Positions 1-8,800 of a stretch of 9,920 nucleotides of DNA are shown here, piece after piece; the first letter of the stretch is position 1, and every line of letters begins with the position of its first letter. Under the pieces are notes generated by a model. The model did not search any database. It saw nothing but the letters and a program-made list of their open reading frames with translations, and had not been told where the DNA came from. A program made the translations under genes and the position numbers. The stretch comes from CAYXDO01 sp964463485 (lineage in GTDB: Bacteria; Myxococcota; Kuafuiibacteriia; Kuafuiibacteriales; Kuafuiibacteriaceae), in NCBI GenBank assembly GCA_964463485.1, contig CAYXDO010000253.1, positions 1 to 9,920 on the forward strand. The letters are read 5' to 3'.

Positions 1-53
1 CCCATTCGCCATCCAGACCGATAAACCTCAATCACCGGCCACCGACAATGAAG
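1..53 (+). repeat. Left copy of a 53-bp perfect terminal inverted repeat
   Basis: Bases 1-53 are the exact reverse complement of 9868-9920. Identity stops at base 54, where this end has A and the other end has T. The minus-strand helix-turn-helix gene runs 20 bases into the repeat and takes its stop codon from it. The repeat could be the end of an insertion element present in inverted orientation at both borders, a true element terminus, or a fold-back chimera from assembly or amplification. The exact match is seen directly; its meaning is inferred. Confidence 0.9.
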
Positions 54-787
54 AACGAGATGTGCCCCATCCTCCCTGGCAGCGAACGCTCTCTCCGGAA
101 CGGCCGGTACACGCCCGCTTGAGGCATCTTCGGCTTCGTGGACTGCTCGACGAAAGCTTCAAACTCTCCGCGTTTCTGGATGGGGACGTCGAATACGAAG
201 GCCAGCCGATCGATCGAGACCCTTACTGTCTTCTGGACCGCTGGAGGATGTGACAGCGTCGCCTCCGTGAGCATGTCCCATGGAATCTTCGAGTCCAGTG
301 TCTGGACCGTGAACTTCGTCGCTCCTTGATTGGCACCCTCGCTCTTCTGCTCCAGAATCCTTCGCAGTCCTCGTGCTCCAGAATCGGTCCACCAGGCTAC
401 AGGCGACATGAGCGGGTCAGGGTTGAATCCTCGCTGCTTCTCGCTGCCGAACTGAGCGATCGTGGGCTCATGGGTGTGGGGGTGCCAGGCATCCTGAAGG
501 GCCAGGGCCAGGATGCGTCGCGCCGGGGCTCGCGAACCCGTCGCGCCATCGCCGAACCATCGAGTAACTCGCGACGGACTGTAGCCCAATCTTCTAGCAA
601 GTACGACACGTTGGACGCGATCCAGGCCCATCAAGAACTCGAAGGCAAGCGCTTCGCCAGATGCACCGAGGGCCGTCCGGTCGGCGGTGGCCGTTGGTCT
701 CCCGCGGCCACCCGTTTGCGTTTTCCAAGGACGCTTCGAACCGTCGCCAGGACTCAATGAGAATTCGAACGTTGGTGTATGATGCAT
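32..787 (-). CDS. Helix-turn-helix DNA-binding protein, possibly C-terminally altered
   Basis: I choose the ATG at 787 because AAGGAGG lies nine bases upstream on the minus strand (797-803). The open frame continues to 1099, but that extension is arginine-rich and has no such site. The product is 251 residues. Residues 1-45 are polar and look disordered. Residues 57-81 (VQRVVLARRLGYSPSRVTRW) read as a helix-turn-helix of the kind seen in phage-type repressors and replication regulators. The C-terminal third contains VSIDRLAFVFDVP, which faintly recalls phage replication initiators of the RstA/Rep_trans type; I hold this loosely. The last codons and the stop fall inside the terminal inverted repeat, so the natural C-terminus may be lost. 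A 13-bp dyad upstream suggests autoregulation. The gene diverges from the STAND operon and could be its regulator or a remnant of the carrier element. Confidence 0.68.
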   Translation of the reverse strand: MHHTPTFEFSLSPGDGSKRPWKTQTGGRGRPTATADRTALGASGEALAFEFLMGLDRVQRVVLARRLGYSPSRVTRWFGDGATGSRAPARRILALALQDAWHPHTHEPTIAQFGSEKQRGFNPDPLMSPVAWWTDSGARGLRRILEQKSEGANQGATKFTVQTLDSKIPWDMLTEATLSHPPAVQKTVRVSIDRLAFVFDVPIQKRGEFEAFVEQSTKPKMPQAGVYRPFRRERSLPGRMGHISFFIVGGR

Positions 788-796
788 CGGTTGGTG

Positions 797-803
797 CCTC
801 CTT
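797..803 (-). promoter_or_regulatory. Ribosome binding site deciding the start of the helix-turn-helix gene
   Basis: On the minus strand this is AAGGAGG, nine bases before the ATG at 787. It is the strongest Shine-Dalgarno sequence in the left part of the window, and it is the reason for preferring the 787 start over the longer open frame. Confidence 0.75.
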
Positions 804-822
804 CGCACCGGCCGAGTCGGGG

Positions 823-854
823 GTCGTCCAGCGGTGTTCAGACCGCTGGGCGAC
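823..854. promoter_or_regulatory. 13-bp imperfect dyad, candidate operator
   Basis: GTCGTCCAGCGGT (823-835) and ACCGCTGGGCGAC (842-854) are inverted copies matching at 12 of 13 positions, separated by GTTCAG. The dyad lies 36 to 67 bases upstream of the ATG at 787, where a repressor would cover the promoter of the helix-turn-helix gene. No T-run follows on either side, so a terminator is unlikely. Binding by the adjacent protein is inferred from position and symmetry. Confidence 0.5.
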
Positions 855-1164
855 TGCTCGTGTTTGAAGTCTAGGCGGAGTCGGGCATCCAGCCTTCCTC
901 CAGAAAGCAGTACTCGACTCAGTACCTGAAAGAGCGCGATCAAGGCCGGTCGTGTACTCAGAGATCGTCGGACGCAAGGCCAGGATTGTTGGACGACCGT
1001 CTTCGAGATCCAGACGCTCTGGAAATCGGTGCACGCGACGATGCCTGGGGTGTTGGCCTTCCGAGGTACAGACGTCAACCGTCTGACCGAGCCTTCCAAC
1101 TGCTACGCTTGGTTGAATCATGCGGCCGTCTCCAACACGGCGGTTCCAAACTCGGAGACCAGAG

Positions 1165-1196
1165 CCCGCCAATTTTCCCCTTTATTTCGAATAGTT
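1165..1196 (+). repeat. Left copy of an imperfect 32-34 bp direct repeat flanking the operon
   Basis: This stretch begins CCCGCCAATT and ends TAGTT. It aligns with 9619-9652 at 28 of 32 positions, with two single-base gaps and four substitutions. Both copies are in the same orientation and bracket the whole three-gene operon. The right copy adjoins an integrase stop codon and a tRNA-like 3' end, so the pair may be the two attachment-site halves of an integrated element. The left copy lacks the tRNA-like part, which weakens that reading. Confidence 0.5.
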
Positions 1197-1365
1197 GCCC
1201 AGCACGACCTTCGGTCGCTGCCAACTGCTGCCTTGAGCTCGCGACGCGAAGCCCGCAAGTCCCCGAAATTCGGCATCAGAGCCCGGCTAGAGCGGGCCGA
1301 TGTCCCGTCCACCCTGCGCACTTGCCCTCGACGCCCAATGGCGCTTTCATCGGGGTCGCACCACG

Positions 1366-4300
1366 ATGGTTGAATCCACCACCACGAGGATTGCGCTCTC
1401 AGAGATGACCGACGACGGCGCCTTCGAAGAGTTGATGACGGCCGTGCTCCGGAGAGCGAGCCCACAATTTCGAGGATTGATCCACACAGGAGTTAACGAG
1501 CGCGGACAGGAGATTCCGGCTCCCGTCGACGGGTTTTGGCGAATTCCAGATTCGAATCCAGCTCTCTTTGTTTTCGCGGCCCACACCATCACTGCCGGAA
1601 AAGAACTCAAAAGAAAGTGGCTCAGCGGCGATGTACGTCGCCCCGGCGATCTCCAAAAGGCAATCATCAAGGCCGACTTTCTACGATCAAAGTTCCCGGA
1701 CGCGAAATTCTTGCTAGCGTTGACTACCGTACGTTCTATTGATGTGACGTTTCTGACCGAGATCTACGCCGCAGCGGAAGGGAAAATTGCCGTTGAAGTC
1801 TGGGACGTTCGACGCATCGTCGACTATCTGGACAATGAGTCTGCCGGGCAATGGCTTCGGAAGAAATACCTCAACATAGCAGCGCATCGATTATCGACCG
1901 AACTCGCTCGAGAACTTGGTCAACGCGGCCTGGCCATGCACGCCGGAAGGCATTTGCGCGCGCTCGATGTCAATTCTCTGATCACGCGTCAAAAATACAA
2001 GGAACTCGAAACAAAACTAAACAGTGGAGTTGTCGTCGTTTTTCTAGTCGGTCGTTCTGGAGTCGGCAAGAGTGTAATGGCACATCAAGTACTGAAAGAT
2101 AGACTGGGGCGCGAGGCGGCAGGAGTGATTGTTTACTGCGAACCGGAGCGACTGTTGCAGCACGGAACCCCCGAAGAGTTACTCGACGCAATTCTGCGTT
2201 CATTGGCACCGGAGCTCGAACCTCGCGCGTGGACACCCTTGGGTCCCGCAGTGATTCTGATAGACGATTTGAGCAGAGCCAACGAGCCGCTCGAAATCGT
2301 TAGAAGGCTCCTTGCTTGGCAGAAAACAGCTGTTCGTTCATCCGTTACTTTCGTTGTTCCCAGTACGCCGTCGATCTGGGCCCGGGTGTTCAACCCTTCT
2401 GATCCAGGTGAAAGAATAAATCAGGCTGCTTTCGTCGAACTCGGTTCTTACACACAGACTGAGGCTTCTGTGGCTATCGCCCGTCTTTCAAATGATAGCT
2501 TGCGCCAGCTCGATACCAGCGAACTTGATCCAATCCTAATCGCTCTCAGGAGTCGCGAGCGCGACGGAACTGGTGATGGGCTCGACCGGTTTGTTGTTGA
2601 ATCTCTGGAACGCGCTGCCGAGAGGCGGCCAGGTCTGCTTCGCGAGGACTTCACTTCCACCCTCGATAAGTTCTCATTGGCATGCCTTTCAAACAGCAAA
2701 CCCACGCCTACGTGGACGGAAGTCTCGGAATGGCTCTCAGAAGAAGATCGCGAGCACCTCCGAGTCCTGAATGAGGACCAAAGGCTCCTTTTCATCGAAA
2801 CCTTGTCGGGTGATCCGACCTCTGAGCGGCGGGTCGTCTTTCGGCACGATCGCCTTCGCGACCGCATTTTTGCTCGAATGATAGTCCGATATTCGGGTCG
2901 CCCGGAAATCGAGCGACTCACAGAGGATCCCTATTGGGCGTCTGTGATCGCCGAAGCGGAAGCTCAAAGTCCGAGCTCAGTGGAGAGAACTCGCAAACTC
3001 GTGGCCCGAAATCCTCTCGCAGCACTGCATTTGCTGGATCGCCGAAACACGTATGAACTCGTCAAAGAACTCAGGAACTGGTGTATCGGCAAATTTTCGG
3101 GAGGGCTCCTCCCGTCTGCGAAATTCGCCTTTGAACTCACAATGACGAGTATCCGCACTCGCTCAATTTTGGATATTACGGAAGGTACAAAGCTGGGTCC
3201 GCTCGGGCTGCTGGCCCGTCTCGCCCAGGGATGCGCAAAAAGTGGAGTGAAGCATCTGGCACGATTCGACGACATGATTGCATTCGGGTCCGCCGATCTT
3301 GATCAGGCAATTGCCCACGGAATGAAATACCGGACGCAACTCCTTGCTGGTCTCGGAGACATTCTGCGGACGGAAACCGAGATCTCCCAACTTCGTGGTG
3401 CGCTTGCTCTCGCCGCCCGAATCGGAGACGTCGGGTTCGAGCCCGCGTTGCTTTCTGCATGGCAAAACTGCACTGACCGGGAGGCGATTTTCAGCGTGAC
3501 ACTCTGGGCTTGTTTGCGCTGCGGAACGCACGAATCTGCCGATCTCATTCGCAGAATAGTGGAAATATGGTATTCCATGAGCGATATTGGCAAGCCATCG
3601 CCTCGCTATCGCGTTGCAGAACAGGTTGGCCTCGCGTTACGAAGTCATCCACCGCGAGAAGAACCGACGGAGGACCTTGTTCGGGTTCTGAGGGCAAATG
3701 ACGAACCCGCGGATGATTTGTTGGGCTGGCTCCATCGAGTAGACACGCCAGCGGCGGTCGTTGGATTCGTACGAAGCCGTTCGGAGCGTTCAAACGGGGG
3801 CTTCCGGATCAGGAGCGAGCGCCCCCGTTTTTCGGCCCCGACACGTGATGCCGTGGCAGGGATTTGGAAGGCGCAGCACGAGCCAGCCCACATTCGCGAA
3901 TGCGCATTCCAGATTTGGTGCCGCGACGCAGCGCCCACCGACTTGTCAGAACTTCGTGCCATTCCGAGAGACTCGGCTCTCTGGGAACCTGCTTTCTGGT
4001 ATCGGACCAAATTGGGAGACCGCGACGTCCTTCCTGAGTTGCGCCGCCGACTCAGTGAAGGCGCCGAGGTGGCAAGCGGACTTGACAGAGCCGAAAGCCT
4101 TTGGGGTTCAGAACTCAGGGGCATACTCGACGAGTCTCTTGCGAAGGTCACGCCCCCTCCCACGGGAGAGTATACGACCGAGTGCAGCAATCTTGGCTTT
4201 CTGTGTGCGCAACTTATGATGAAGATACCTCACGACGACGCCTCGGAGTTGCTGAGAAATCACTGGAGTAGGCTAGGATACATCGCGCTCTTCGTCCAAA

Positions 4301-4911
4301 CCGCTCTTTTTCATATAACTCCAGTTTCTGTTCGGCTGGCCAACGAATCTCTGGAGAGCTGTCCAGATGCGGGCGCGTTGCTGGCACACATCACCTTCCA
4401 ATTCGGCTTCATGGACGGGCAAAAGCGAGTGTTTTTGACCCGCGAGCATTTGCGCATCCTTGAGCCTTACCTCGATCATCTCTCGAAATCCGATCTCGAA
4501 TCACTGGCACACTTTTGCGAGTCGGCTGGACACGGTACATGGTTCGATGAGTTCTTGTCAGATCGCCTGGACGCGTCCGCTCGGCGCCGACACCGGCCGC
4601 GGCAGAATGATATTCTTGCGCATCTGGAAGAGCTGTGCGCAAGCCCAAAACTCAGAACTCATGCAAGCTACTGGGGTCGGAGATGGATAGAGATGGGCTT
4701 GGATCGAGTGACCATTATGGAAGCCGTTAGAAGTTTTCTTGGCCACCAGCCGACTCCGGAACGCCTAGTCTTGGCTGCCGATGTGGTTTCTTCGGCAGGT
4801 GCGCGCGCCGATTTGGCCATCTTGACAAATTTCGTCTCCGACTGTGCAACCGACACGAAACGGCATTTGGACGACGCGAGTTACTGGGTACGATTTTGCC
4901 GCCCGAATTGA
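1366..4911 (+). CDS. Avs-like STAND NTPase with putative N-terminal nuclease head
   Basis: The product is 1181 residues from the ATG at 1366; an in-frame ATG at 1300 would add 22, and one at 1405 would remove 13. No candidate has a strong ribosome binding site; conserved-looking sequence begins near residue 14 (MTDDGAFEELMTAVLRR). Residues 15-90 carry spaced motifs PVDG (53-56, Asp55), AHT (His73) and KWL (84-86), suggesting a divergent PD-(D/E)XK-like nuclease or related head. Walker A is GRSGVGKS (229-236, Lys235) and Walker B is VILIDD (296-301). The expected TSR-type sensor arginine is replaced by VVPSTP. From about residue 520 the chain is helical and leucine-rich, like TPR or HEAT sensor repeats. 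Size and layout match antiviral Avs/STAND proteins, in which phage-protein binding by the C-terminus triggers assembly and activates the head. No membrane segments are seen. It is the first gene of the operon; the next starts 35 bases downstream. Confidence 0.8.
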   Translation: MVESTTTRIALSEMTDDGAFEELMTAVLRRASPQFRGLIHTGVNERGQEIPAPVDGFWRIPDSNPALFVFAAHTITAGKELKRKWLSGDVRRPGDLQKAIIKADFLRSKFPDAKFLLALTTVRSIDVTFLTEIYAAAEGKIAVEVWDVRRIVDYLDNESAGQWLRKKYLNIAAHRLSTELARELGQRGLAMHAGRHLRALDVNSLITRQKYKELETKLNSGVVVVFLVGRSGVGKSVMAHQVLKDRLGREAAGVIVYCEPERLLQHGTPEELLDAILRSLAPELEPRAWTPLGPAVILIDDLSRANEPLEIVRRLLAWQKTAVRSSVTFVVPSTPSIWARVFNPSDPGERINQAAFVELGSYTQTEASVAIARLSNDSLRQLDTSELDPILIALRSRERDGTGDGLDRFVVESLERAAERRPGLLREDFTSTLDKFSLACLSNSKPTPTWTEVSEWLSEEDREHLRVLNEDQRLLFIETLSGDPTSERRVVFRHDRLRDRIFARMIVRYSGRPEIERLTEDPYWASVIAEAEAQSPSSVERTRKLVARNPLAALHLLDRRNTYELVKELRNWCIGKFSGGLLPSAKFAFELTMTSIRTRSILDITEGTKLGPLGLLARLAQGCAKSGVKHLARFDDMIAFGSADLDQAIAHGMKYRTQLLAGLGDILRTETEISQLRGALALAARIGDVGFEPALLSAWQNCTDREAIFSVTLWACLRCGTHESADLIRRIVEIWYSMSDIGKPSPRYRVAEQVGLALRSHPPREEPTEDLVRVLRANDEPADDLLGWLHRVDTPAAVVGFVRSRSERSNGGFRIRSERPRFSAPTRDAVAGIWKAQHEPAHIRECAFQIWCRDAAPTDLSELRAIPRDSALWEPAFWYRTKLGDRDVLPELRRRLSEGAEVASGLDRAESLWGSELRGILDESLAKVTPPPTGEYTTECSNLGFLCAQLMMKIPHDDASELLRNHWSRLGYIALFVQTALFHITPVSVRLANESLESCPDAGALLAHITFQFGFMDGQKRVFLTREHLRILEPYLDHLSKSDLESLAHFCESAGHGTWFDEFLSDRLDASARRRHRPRQNDILAHLEELCASPKLRTHASYWGRRWIEMGLDRVTIMEAVRSFLGHQPTPERLVLAADVVSSAGARADLAILTNFVSDCATDTKRHLDDASYWVRFCRPN

Positions 4912-4937
4912 TTTAGTCAGGCACAAGAAAGACTTCT

Positions 4938-4942
4938 GGAGG
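4938..4942 (+). promoter_or_regulatory. Ribosome binding site of the GCNPG-motif gene
   Basis: GGAGG lies four bases before the ATG at 4947, which is a short spacing. An in-frame ATG at 4974 is also possible and would remove nine residues. The site lies in the 35-base gap after the first STAND gene, consistent with translation from a shared transcript. Confidence 0.6.
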
Positions 4943-4946
4943 TTTC

Positions 4947-5723
4947 ATGGCGAAACGGATTCAAGCCTCGGCGATGACCATCAGCAACCCGTGGCGAACT
5001 CCAGTGAACGGAGACTCATGGCTTCAAAGCCAGGACCGGGAAATCGTCTCAGAGTTCCATGCGTTGCCTCGCGTCGAAAAAGATGAAAAGTTCCGACTTC
5101 GGTTTGAATTGGTTCCGGAGCCGTATCTCGGAAACCTCGACTTGTGCCGAGTTATACTTCTTGGCTGCAATCCGGGATTCTCAGCGGAGAACGCGATTGA
5201 GCAGCGCGACCACCCGGATTTTGTAGTCGCGCTCAAATCGAACTTGCTTGAGAGCCGAGCTGAAGGAACCTTGTGTTTCGATCCGAGGTTCAAGTGCATG
5301 TCGGTTTCGCGCTACTGGCGAGCCGTTGTTGATCCAATCTATCAGGCGCTAAAGGCGGCGTCGAGCATGCATGCAGATGAACTCTGGGCGCAAATGAGTG
5401 AGTCGGTTGCTATCGCGGACCATTATGGCTATCACTCGACATCCGGATGGCCGGAAAAGCTACGCGAGCTACCCTCAAGTCAGTATACGTATTCGCGTGT
5501 TCGCAAGGCATTCGAAGAACGAAACGTGCTTCTTGTGAACGTATGGAAACACGATCCTTGGGTCAATATCTGGAACCGCAAGCTCGGGCTCGGAGGCAAC
5601 CAGCACGACCGATTCTTGATGACGACCGAGGGAACGAATCTTGGACCGACAGCTCTCGGGAAAGACTCCTTCAACAAGATAGTTGCCGCAATTCGACCGG
5701 ACTTGAAGGGAACAAGGCCGTGA
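4947..5723 (+). CDS. GCNPG-motif protein, possible uracil-DNA-glycosylase fold
   Basis: The product is 258 residues and soluble, with no signal peptide or membrane segment. A hydrophobic strand followed by GCNPGF (residues 73-78, in VILLGCNPGFSAEN) resembles motif I of the uracil-DNA-glycosylase superfamily, especially the GINPG form of the mismatch-specific family. FDPRF (111-115), the YWRAVVDP segment after it, and a second hydrophobic strand ending VNVWKHDPW (197-205) recall uncharacterised bacterial proteins with the same NPG...DPRF...W order. A classical glycosylase HPS motif is not evident, so activity on uracil cannot be claimed. The gene sits between two STAND-ATPase genes, 35 bases after the first, and its stop overlaps the start of the next small ORF. 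Within a defence operon it could act on nucleotides or modified DNA bases, or be an accessory to one of the large proteins. The fold is an inference from motifs. Confidence 0.7.
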   Translation: MAKRIQASAMTISNPWRTPVNGDSWLQSQDREIVSEFHALPRVEKDEKFRLRFELVPEPYLGNLDLCRVILLGCNPGFSAENAIEQRDHPDFVVALKSNLLESRAEGTLCFDPRFKCMSVSRYWRAVVDPIYQALKAASSMHADELWAQMSESVAIADHYGYHSTSGWPEKLRELPSSQYTYSRVRKAFEERNVLLVNVWKHDPWVNIWNRKLGLGGNQHDRFLMTTEGTNLGPTALGKDSFNKIVAAIRPDLKGTRP

Positions 5724-5854
5724 GAATCGAGGAACTGCTTCGAGAGTTACTCGCAATCTCAGGCCTCTGCAGCGGAACGCCGTTTATTGTCTCAAAGCAG
5801 TTTGGCAGAGAGGCTGGCCGCAGGCCAGATCCGGCCGACGCTAAGGGACGCTAA
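5720..5854 (+). CDS. Possible 44-residue small protein, translationally coupled
   Basis: The GTG at 5720 overlaps the preceding stop codon as GTGA, and GAAGGG ends nine bases upstream (5705-5710), so start signals are good. The product begins MRIEELLRELLAISG, a likely amphipathic helix, and becomes arginine- and proline-rich. The stop TAA (5852-5854) lies inside the second copy of a 10-bp tandem repeat. I recognise no family. It may be a real small protein of the system, the remnant of a larger gene cut by the repeat, or a leader whose translation keeps ribosomes available for the next gene, which starts 26 bases downstream. Confidence 0.4.
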   Translation: MRIEELLRELLAISGLCSGTPFIVSKQFGREAGRRPDPADAKGR

Positions 5855-5876
5855 GGGACGCTGAGGGACCCTAATC
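5837..5876 (+). repeat. 10-bp tandem repeat upstream of the Mrr-NACHT gene
   Basis: Two exact units GACGCTAAGG (5837-5846, 5847-5856) are followed by GACGCTGAGG (5857-5866) and a decayed fourth copy GACCCTAATC (5867-5876). The ATG of the large downstream gene follows at 5880. Each of the first three units carries an AAGGG or GAGGG that resembles a ribosome binding site; the last, GAGGG at 5863-5867, lies 12 bases before the ATG. The repeat also contains the stop of the small upstream ORF. Confidence 0.8.
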
Positions 5877-5879
5877 AAC

Positions 5880-8800
5880 ATGGCAGACAGACCTATTTTG
5901 CATAGCGGTTTTCGAGTGCCCTTCGACGCGCTCGAGCCCGAGCCGTTCGCTTCGTTCATCCATGGCGCACTGCACGAGATCGGCGCCCTTCGCGGCTGGA
6001 GAGATCTACAGCAAACGGACGTCGGCAAAGACGGAGGATTCGACTCCTCTGCGAAGAACGAGGCTGGAGAAACTGTCTGCATCCAGTGCAAACGTCACCA
6101 GTCGATTTCAACGCCAGAGGTGGGTCTCGAGCTCGCCAAGGTGGCCCTAAACTCTGCTTTAGACGATTTGACCATCGGCGAGCACGTTATCGTCTGTTCT
6201 GGAAAAGTGAGGGATGTGCTGCGCAAGGCCCTGGATGACACTAAGCGCGCAAAACTCCTTGAGCAAGCCTTGGAGCAGGCGAGTGAAAACTCGCTTAAGA
6301 ATCTCCGAAGGCGAGCGTCCGAAGCCGGAATCGATGTCGAACTTACGGTTCGAAACTATGTGAACCGGATTAGACTGACGGTCTGGAGCGGTCATGAGTT
6401 CGATGGACAACTCGCACTCGTTTGGCGTCGATTGCAGGATCTTTTCGACAGAACCTTTGTGGTGCACACCGTAGTGCGAGAGCACCCCAGACCCGACTTC
6501 GATGAGCAACGCTATCTCGAACTTTGTCAGGCGGCCGCCCCACGGCGATGGGTCGATCCGCGTTGCAAGATAGGGCCGCTGCCTGGCTTGGTACGTCGCG
6601 CGTCTGCGGCCGATCCTTTCGCGGAATCATCCGGGCCTCGACAAGAACCTTTGGCGGATGGTCCTCAGGCGGTCGAGTCCGTTGTGACGGAGGCTACCGT
6701 TGGAATTCATCTGCTCATCGGAGATGGGGGGGCAGGTAAGTCGACGGCCTTGCAGCGTGCCCGTTCCACTTTGCTTTCAGAGCGCAGATGCGAACACCCG
6801 GAGGCGGCACTCCCCGTGCTCGTGGAACTTGGTGTGGTCCAAGGGACACTTGATGCAGCGATCCAGGCGGCTCTTGGCGTACAGCATGGCCATTGGAGCG
6901 CGATTCCGGGGAGTCTACTCCTCCTCCTCGACGGACTCGAAGATGTACCAATAGCGCGGCTCCCCGCGATCGCTAAGGAGATTAGTGAGCTCGGTCGACG
7001 CATCGCTATAGTAGTGACAAGCCGAGATGCCGGGCCGAAGGCTCTGGTTGTACTTCCCGCGATCAGAGCGTGGCACTTTCTCCTGCTCGGGAACGCCGAA
7101 GTGGTCGAATTGGCATCTTCGCTTCTTGATCGGCCCCAGATCGCAGCATTCCTAGATGCATGGCTACGTTTGGGTGGCGATGACATCTTTTTTAGGCGAC
7201 CACAAGCTGTTTCAGCGGCGCTCAGAGTCTGGCAAGAACGTGGCTCGCTCCCAGAGAACCATCGAGGTCTGTTGGAGGCCGTGCTCGATGTGGCTCGGCA
7301 GCGTGAGGATGAACGATTTGGCAGTCTGCCCGCCGAGCTAGTCGGAGTCCCGCCGGAAACCACATTCACCCTCGCACGGCGGCTGGTGGAGCGCACGTGG
7401 CTCCGAGATGGTGTTAGGCATAGGACTCGTTCCGAGTTCCGTACGTTATTGAACGGCTCGCTGGCGCAAATAAAAACCGAGGGGGTCTATGGAGCCGACG
7501 CTCTGAATACGACAGATGCCGAGCTGCTCATGATTCACTTCGGCTTCGCGATTCCGGATGAGAAGGCTGGCATTGTTCAATTGCCGCACGAGACGATCTG
7601 CAGCTACCTCGCCTCCGACTACCTTGCTGCCACGTGGAGGGAAGAGCTCGGCAAGCGCAGTGCTCTCGTTTACGATCGAGCTTGGCTCTCAGGCGCTTCC
7701 GCGATTCCAGAAGCGGACCGAACCGCGTTCCTCAATGCAGCGGGTGATATCGACTTGTTTTGGATGGCGCGCCTCGCCGTCGAGATGGGGTGTGAGAGCC
7801 TAGTCGAGAGCCGGGTGCTCAAGGAGGCGGATGAACGGATTACTTCGTACTCCATTGCAATCGCCGCCGAAGCGTTGGCCGTGCTTCGAACACCATCCGC
7901 TCTCGCGAGACTGCGCTTCTGGGCGAGACAAGTGCCTGGATGGCACAGAAATCACTCGCGCCGTGCGCTCGCGCAAGTCGGGGACCATGACTTGATATCC
8001 GAGATTCGACCGCTAGTGGAGACGAACACGGGCAACCCGGTCACGATCAGTGGAGGTGACGTTGATCTTTGGCCGTTGACTCCTCTTGCAGTTCGGCTCC
8101 AGATCGCGCGTGATGCTGTGAACTCCTCACAATCTGGCCGCCTTGCACAGTCCTTCCAGCTATTGCGCGAGTGGGGGGATGAGTCAGACGCAGAGCGGAT
8201 CGACGAAGCGCTGACGAGGAGCCAACACGAATTGGCCTCGTGGCAATATGGTGTGCAAGCGCTTCATCGCTTCGATCCGATAAGGGCTCGGAGACATTTG
8301 GAGCAGGTGCTAGCGGATCGTGATCATCCAGATCGAGTATACATCCTTGAACTCTCAGTTGGTCTCGGTGAGGAAGGTGACGCAGACTATCTCGTGGAGC
8401 TCGTAGTCACACCGACAAACGAAGCTGTGCCCGAGAACATGCTAGGAATGGGTCCCAAGGAGCACCGTCAGCATCGCGCCACCGAATTGCTACGGCAGAT
8501 GCCTTTGAACGCTGCGCAAATTGCGCGGTTAGAGTTGGCGCTAGATGATGGAGATTTCAACGTGCGAGCTTGTGCGCTGGCAGTCTTACTGCCAAAGGCA
8601 CTTCCGGCCATTGTGGCTCGAGCTCAGAGGACTCTGGAGAATCCCGATGGCTCTTCGATGACTCTGGATCAAGCTCTATGGGTGCTTTCTGACCATTCAC
8701 CGACCCGTGAACTGGCAGAGATGGCCTTCAAGGCCTTCTCTTCAGGACTGGCGTCGGACTCGGGCACCCACCAGGTGTACAAGATGTGTCGCGCCGCTGG

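Larger units (their letters stand above)
788..1365. other. Divergent intergenic region without a convincing gene
   Basis: These 578 bases separate the leftward helix-turn-helix gene from the rightward operon. Open frames cross them in several frames, but none has a good ribosome binding site or a recognisable product. The region holds the ribosome binding site and dyad near 800-854, a short 6-bp inverted repeat GTCTCC/GGAGAC (1128-1133 and 1154-1159), and an AT-richer stretch at 1171-1196 that is one copy of a direct repeat. The operon promoter must lie here, but I cannot place -35 and -10 boxes with confidence. Confidence 0.55.

Noticed and set aside
788..1099. N-terminal extension of the helix-turn-helix ORF up to 1099.
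   Set aside because: It has no ribosome binding site and arginine-rich, low-complexity composition, whereas the ATG at 787 has AAGGAGG at ideal spacing.
594..1172. A 192-codon minus-strand open frame containing VAQRSEHRW, a string often produced by translating tRNA genes, raising the idea of a minus-strand tRNA near 810-870.
   Set aside because: The sequence has a D-arm-like hairpin but no T-loop, no matching acceptor ends and no anticodon arm. The hairpin is the 823-854 dyad.
1302..1314. GTCCCGTCCACCC also occurs at 9608-9620, suggesting a second att core.
   Set aside because: A single 13-base match is expected by chance about once in a window this size, and it is out of register with the better 1165/9619 repeat pair.
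986..1408. Plus-strand open frames of 140 and 114 codons in the intergenic region.
   Set aside because: They overlap each other, lack start signals and motifs, and one runs into the start of the STAND gene in another frame; typical shadow frames of GC-rich DNA.
3645..4190. Long minus-strand open frames inside the large genes, such as 181 codons at 3645-4190 and 229 codons at 6707-7396.
   Set aside because: They are serine- and arginine-rich mirror frames of the conserved plus-strand proteins and have no recognisable motifs.
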